Shown: piece after piece, positions 56,764-64,000 of the stretch
How positions within the stretch are numbered: the first letter of the stretch is position 1
Layout of the letters: each line of letters opens with the position of its first letter
Assembly: GCF_014695775.1 (NCBI RefSeq)
Contig: NZ_JACJOX010000017.1
Coordinates: forward strand, 1 to 64,000
DNA from: Leptolyngbya sp. FACHB-60
GTDB taxonomy: Bacteria > Cyanobacteriota > Cyanobacteriia > Phormidesmidales > Phormidesmidaceae
Length of the DNA: 64,000 bases
Direction of reading: 5' to 3'
Position numbers and translations under genes: made by a program
The notes under the pieces: model-generated
What the model was told of the DNA's origin: nothing
The model's input: only the letters and a program-made list of their open reading frames with translations
Databases searched by the model: none

Positions 56764-56994
56764 TGATGGATTCCTCCGAAAAGTATGACCAGATGTATGA
56801 AACTGGCATTTAAGGGTGCGGAGCCAGAGCTAACTCTATTAAGAACCTCAGTTCTGGCGGCCTTCCCGATTAATTGTCCGGTATCGCGTAAGCCTTCTTC
56901 AAAGCCGCGAAATATTTTGTAATAGTTTCCCTCAGTTTCTCTAAGGCCAGTCAGCAACGCGCCTGTAGAGGCTTAGGGAAAGCCCTAAATACTC

Positions 56995-57033
56995 AAAAAA
57001 CTATAAACCGGGTGCCATTTAGCATCCGGTTTT
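56995..57033 (-). terminator. Terminator-like hairpin between apcE and apcA
   Basis: On the minus strand AAACCGGATGC pairs with GCACCCGGTTT (one mismatch; 57032-57022 with 57015-57005) and is followed shortly by a T tract (57000-56995). It looks like an intrinsic terminator after apcE, so apcA probably also has its own promoter downstream of it. Confidence 0.65.
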
Positions 57034-57060
57034 AATATTTCGTAACAGAGTTAAGAAGGG

Positions 57061-57152
57061 CTATTGGCGAGACAATGTCTTTGCCAATAGAACTGCTAGT
57101 TAGCAGGTTGTTGGATCAACAGATGGGGATGATTTAGACTACCCCCATCTGT
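57061..57152 (-). promoter_or_regulatory. Paired hairpins just after apcE
   Basis: ACAGATGGGG 57119-57128 / CCCCATCTGT 57143-57152 is a perfect 10-bp stem ten bases past the apcE stop, and CTATTGGC 57061-57068 / GCCAATAG 57083-57090 is a second stem. Neither has a T tract. They may protect the apcE message end or act in processing. Confidence 0.5.
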
Positions 57153-57162
57153 CGATCACGGC

Positions 57163-60914
<3,752 letters not shown>

Positions 60915-62141
60915 ATGGACGACTCGACAAAAACCCAGGCGGTCAGCGATGCAGTAGCCAGCCTGTACAACACCTACCCTTTTCCTCCAGAGCCCATTTT
61001 AGATGAAGCCCCACCGGGATACAACTGGCGCTGGTACTGGCCTACAGTACATAGCTTTTGCACGGGGGCAGCCCCAGCTAGCAACACGGTGCGGGTATTA
61101 GATGCGGGGTGCGGCACTGGGGTAAGTACTGAATATATTAGCCACCTGAACCCAGACGCTGAGGTGCTGGGCATTGATCTGAGTGAGCGGGCGATCGCCA
61201 CGGCCACCCAGCGTTGCCAATCCTCCGGAGCTACCAACGTCCAGTTTCGCCAGCTCAGCATCTACGACGTCGACCAAATCGAAGGTGAGTTCGAGTGGAT
61301 TAATTGCGTCGGCGTTATCCACCACATGCCCGACCCGCTAAAAGGGCTCCAAGCTCTCGCCACCAAACTAGCCCCCGGCGGATTTATTCATCTATTTGTA
61401 TACGCTGCTATTGGTCGAGCAGAAATTTCACTGATGCAGCGGGCGATCGCTCTGGTCCAAGGCAGCCAGCGCGGCGACTACCGCGACGGCGTACAGGTGG
61501 GGCGACAGATTTTCGCCAGCCTACCTGAGGGAAATCGGCTAAAGCAGCGAGAGCGCGATCGCTGGGCCATGGAAAACCACCGAGACGAATGCTTTGCGGA
61601 CATGTATGTCCACCCGCAGGAAGTTGATTACACCTTAGATAGCCTATTTGAGTTGATCGACGCCTCGGGTCTAGAATTCGTCGGCTTTTCCAACCCTCAG
61701 GTGTGGCAGCTCGATCGTCTGCTGGCATCAGACCCAGCGCTGCTCGATCGCGCCCAGCAGCTGCCGGAGAAAGATCAGTATCGCCTAGTAGAACTACTGG
61801 ATCCTGAGATCACTCACTTCGAGTGGTTCCTAGCTCGTCCCCCCTACCCACGATTTAGCTGGGACGAGGACGCCGCTTTGCTGTCTGCCATTCCCACCCG
61901 CAATCCCTGCATGGAAGGCTGGCCCAGCCAGAGTATCTTCGACCACAACTACCAGATCATTTCTCTAGACAAGACAGAGTTTGAGTTTTTGCAGGCCTGC
62001 GATGCTCACAACGGTCCAAACTCCGAGCATTCCCAGGCCAGTGTGGCTGAGCTGGTGGCCCACGGCGAGGCGAGCCCTGAGGTGGTGCGGCAAATGCAGC
62101 AAAGGCAGCTTATTTTACTAGAGCCATCCCAGCAGACTTGA
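60915..62141 (+). CDS. Class I SAM-dependent methyltransferase
   Basis: 408 residues. The SAM-binding motif I is VLDAGCGTGVSTEYI near residue 62, with motif II acid VLGIDLSE near 85 and the later EWINCVGVIHHMPDP (motif IV) near 130. The N-terminal VASLYNTYPFPPEP segment and a C-terminal 120-residue extension are seen in a cyanobacterial group of unknown substrate. It diverges from apcE and precedes the ATP synthase genes by 128 bases. Confidence 0.88.
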   Translation: MDDSTKTQAVSDAVASLYNTYPFPPEPILDEAPPGYNWRWYWPTVHSFCTGAAPASNTVRVLDAGCGTGVSTEYISHLNPDAEVLGIDLSERAIATATQRCQSSGATNVQFRQLSIYDVDQIEGEFEWINCVGVIHHMPDPLKGLQALATKLAPGGFIHLFVYAAIGRAEISLMQRAIALVQGSQRGDYRDGVQVGRQIFASLPEGNRLKQRERDRWAMENHRDECFADMYVHPQEVDYTLDSLFELIDASGLEFVGFSNPQVWQLDRLLASDPALLDRAQQLPEKDQYRLVELLDPEITHFEWFLARPPYPRFSWDEDAALLSAIPTRNPCMEGWPSQSIFDHNYQIISLDKTEFEFLQACDAHNGPNSEHSQASVAELVAHGEASPEVVRQMQQRQLILLEPSQQT

Positions 62142-62269
62142 TCGAGATAGGCCAAGGACAATGGATTTACTTTGGAGAAGTGTCTATTAAGTATTATTGC
62201 CGTGATATGATCATATGCGGTCTGCTCAGGCAGGCAAAACCCTTTAACGGCTAAGGATTAGGCGCTTTC

Positions 62270-62755
62270 GTGGCCCCATTGCCCCCCGAAACCACTGACC
62301 CTGTCGATCAGGTCGAGGCAGAGGTAGACCCCGGTCAAACCGAAGGTCAAATTCTCCCTCCGGCTTCGACGACAGCGATGGAAGAGTACTACCAGCTTCA
62401 GCAAAATCTGCTGCTGACTACGTTGGCCTTTACTGGCGTGATCTTTTTTAGCGTCTGGCTAGCCTACTCTCTACCAATTGCTCTGAATTATTTAATAGGA
62501 GCGTGCGGCGGTGTGGTTTACTTGAGGATGTTGGCAAAAAGCGTGGCCAACATTGGGCGCGGAAGCTCAAGGCTAGGCAGCGGCCGACTGGCCCTTGTGG
62601 TCGCTCTGGTTTTAGTGGCTACTCGGTGGCAGCAACTTGAAGTCGTTCCCGTTTTTCTCGGGTTCTTGACCTACAAGGGGGCGTTAATTGCTTACACCCT
62701 CTGGACTGCGGTGCTGCCAAAATCACCATCAGGGTCTTCCCAGGCGTCTGGTTAA
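62270..62755 (+). CDS. atpI: ATP synthase assembly protein I
   Basis: 161 residues starting with GTG after AAGGA. Atp1/AtpI helps assemble the c-ring. An acidic N-terminus of about 50 residues precedes four hydrophobic helices (LLLTTLAFTGVIFFSVWLAY, LPIALNYLIGACGGVVYL, LALVVALVLVAT, VVPVFLGFLTYKGALIAY). It is the first gene of the cyanobacterial atpI-atpB-atpE order. Confidence 0.88.
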   Translation: MAPLPPETTDPVDQVEAEVDPGQTEGQILPPASTTAMEEYYQLQQNLLLTTLAFTGVIFFSVWLAYSLPIALNYLIGACGGVVYLRMLAKSVANIGRGSSRLGSGRLALVVALVLVATRWQQLEVVPVFLGFLTYKGALIAYTLWTAVLPKSPSGSSQASG

Positions 62756-62825
62756 CCTAGATCGGTGGTTCCCAAGCATAGCATGCTTTTTCCTGGCAGG
62801 TCTTAAGGAGAAGTCGATTTAAGAG

Positions 62826-63575
62826 ATGGCGCTCAATATGCTAATGATTCATCCCTTAGTCCTGGCAAAGCTAGAGGTTGGCCAGCATTTGTACTGGCAG
62901 CTCGGCAGCTTAAAACTTCACGGCCAGGTCTTTTTGACCTCTTGGTTTGTGATTGGCGCTCTGCTGTTAGTTTCATTTTTGGCCACCCGCAACATTCAGC
63001 GGGTACCTTCCGGCCTCCAGAACTTCATGGAGTACGCACTAGAGTTTATCCGCGACCTAGCTAAAAACCAGATTGGCGAAAAAGAGTATCGGCCTTGGGT
63101 TCCCTTTGTGGGAACGCTGTTCCTGTTTATCTTTGTCTCAAACTGGTCAGGGGCGCTGATTCCCTGGAAGTTAATTCATCTGCCGTCGGGTGAGTTAGCC
63201 GCTCCAACTAACGACATCAATACCACCGTCGCCCTGGCGCTGTTGACGTCCTTAGCTTACTTTTATGCTGGGTTTAGCAATCGCGGGCTGGGGTACTTTG
63301 CCAAGTACATCGAACCCACTCCCATTCTGCTGCCCATCAACATTTTGGAAGATTTCACCAAGCCTCTCTCCCTAAGTTTCCGTCTGTTTGGAAACATCCT
63401 GGCCGATGAGCTGGTGGTCGCTGTGCTGGTCTTGCTGGTGCCTCTCTTCGTACCGCTACCAGTGATGGTCTTGGGTTTGTTTACCAGTGCCATTCAGGCG
63501 CTGATCTTCGCAACCCTAGCAGCGGCCTATATTGGCGAGGCGATCGAGGGGCATGGTGGTGAAGAGCATGGATGA
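62826..63575 (+). CDS. atpB: F-type ATP synthase subunit a
   Basis: 249 residues. Subunit a forms the proton half-channels next to the c-ring. The essential Arg is in [19 protein letters not shown] near residue 185, and the last helix carries [37 protein letters not shown] is a usual cyanobacterial opening. It lies 70 bases after atpI and 161 bases before atpE. Confidence 0.97.
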   Translation: MALNMLMIHPLVLAKLEVGQHLYWQLGSLKLHGQVFLTSWFVIGALLLVSFLATRNIQRVPSGLQNFMEYALEFIRDLAKNQIGEKEYRPWVPFVGTLFLFIFVSNWSGALIPWKLIHLPSGELAAPTNDINTTVALALLTSLAYFYAGFSNRGLGYFAKYIEPTPILLPINILEDFTKPLSLSFRLFGNILADELVVAVLVLLVPLFVPLPVMVLGLFTSAIQALIFATLAAAYIGEAIEGHGGEEHG

Positions 63576-63703
63576 CCCTCAGTGATTTCCTCTTGAGGGC
63601 ATTCAGTTTGATATTGGCTGGTAGGGCAGGTGCTGCCAGCCGACGTGGTCTTAGGGCCGCAGTATAAGAAACGCCTATTAAGCGTTGTCTACGACCTGTT
63701 TAA

Positions 63704-63982
<279 letters not shown>

Positions 63983-64000
63983 ATTCGAAATCGCTGGGCA

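Overview
The window is a chromosomal segment from a cyanobacterium. Direct evidence is the phycobilisome core operon apcE-apcA-apcB-apcC, the aldehyde oxygenase / acyl-ACP reductase / accA cluster for alkane synthesis, a group 3 sigma factor, a DASH cryptochrome, the cyanobacterial atpI-atpB-atpE start of the ATP synthase operon, and many copies of the HIP1 palindrome GCGATCGC. The moderately GC-rich bases and the phycobilisome type suggest a filamentous Leptolyngbya/Nodosilinea-like organism, but this placement is only an impression.

Layout. 1-393: decayed IS701-like transposase tail. 442-6485: a short-chain dehydrogenase, a membrane protein, an MtnA-like isomerase, a membrane protein overlapping a DUF167 gene, mobA, and an SGNH-like DUF1574 protein. 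6887-10889: rhomboid protease, a pentapeptide-repeat gene behind a perfect HLR1 (RpaB) box, then a minus-strand DUF3110 / DUF4870 / murQ cluster. 11143-18633: a giant TamB-like protein, signal peptidase I, an unknown protein and a VOC protein. 18719-25929: CobW-like GTPase, MsrP-like molybdoenzyme, a SigF-like sigma factor, a Gly/Ala-rich membrane protein, a fused sterol-desaturase/SDR, and a frameshifted nucleotidyltransferase. 25944-32119: an orphan peptide-type ABC permease diverging from a two-gene sugar phosphotransferase system (an EIIA-HPr-EI fusion and a PtsG-like EIICB with an extra, cysteine-less EIIB). 32808-37869: cryptochrome DASH, PrxQ, a NuiA-like nuclease inhibitor, a GH13 glucanohydrolase and an ABC ATPase. 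38061-43683: small membrane protein, ado, aar, accA, SDR, folE. 43796-55036: GH9 lipoprotein, AmiC-like amidase, CPA2 antiporter with Usp domains, a frameshifted DUF1517 gene, ccs1, ccdA, ftsW. 55170-60381: apc operon with several intergenic hairpins. 60915-63982: a methyltransferase and the first genes of the ATP synthase operon.

How the genes fit together. The carbon theme is strong: a complete glucose-type PTS, a maltodextrin-type GH13 enzyme and a GH9 glycosidase suggest use of external or internal glucans. The ado-aar-accA block links fatty-acid supply to alkane production. The apc genes encode a core whose ApcE has four linker repeats, predicting a five-cylinder core. Cell-envelope genes (TamB, LepB, AmiC, MurQ, FtsW) and thylakoid/cytochrome biogenesis genes (Ccs1, CcdA) fill much of the rest.

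Three genes look broken: the transposase by an in-frame stop, and the nucleotidyltransferase and DUF1517 genes each by a one-base length defect. I found no convincing tRNA, rRNA or CRISPR array.
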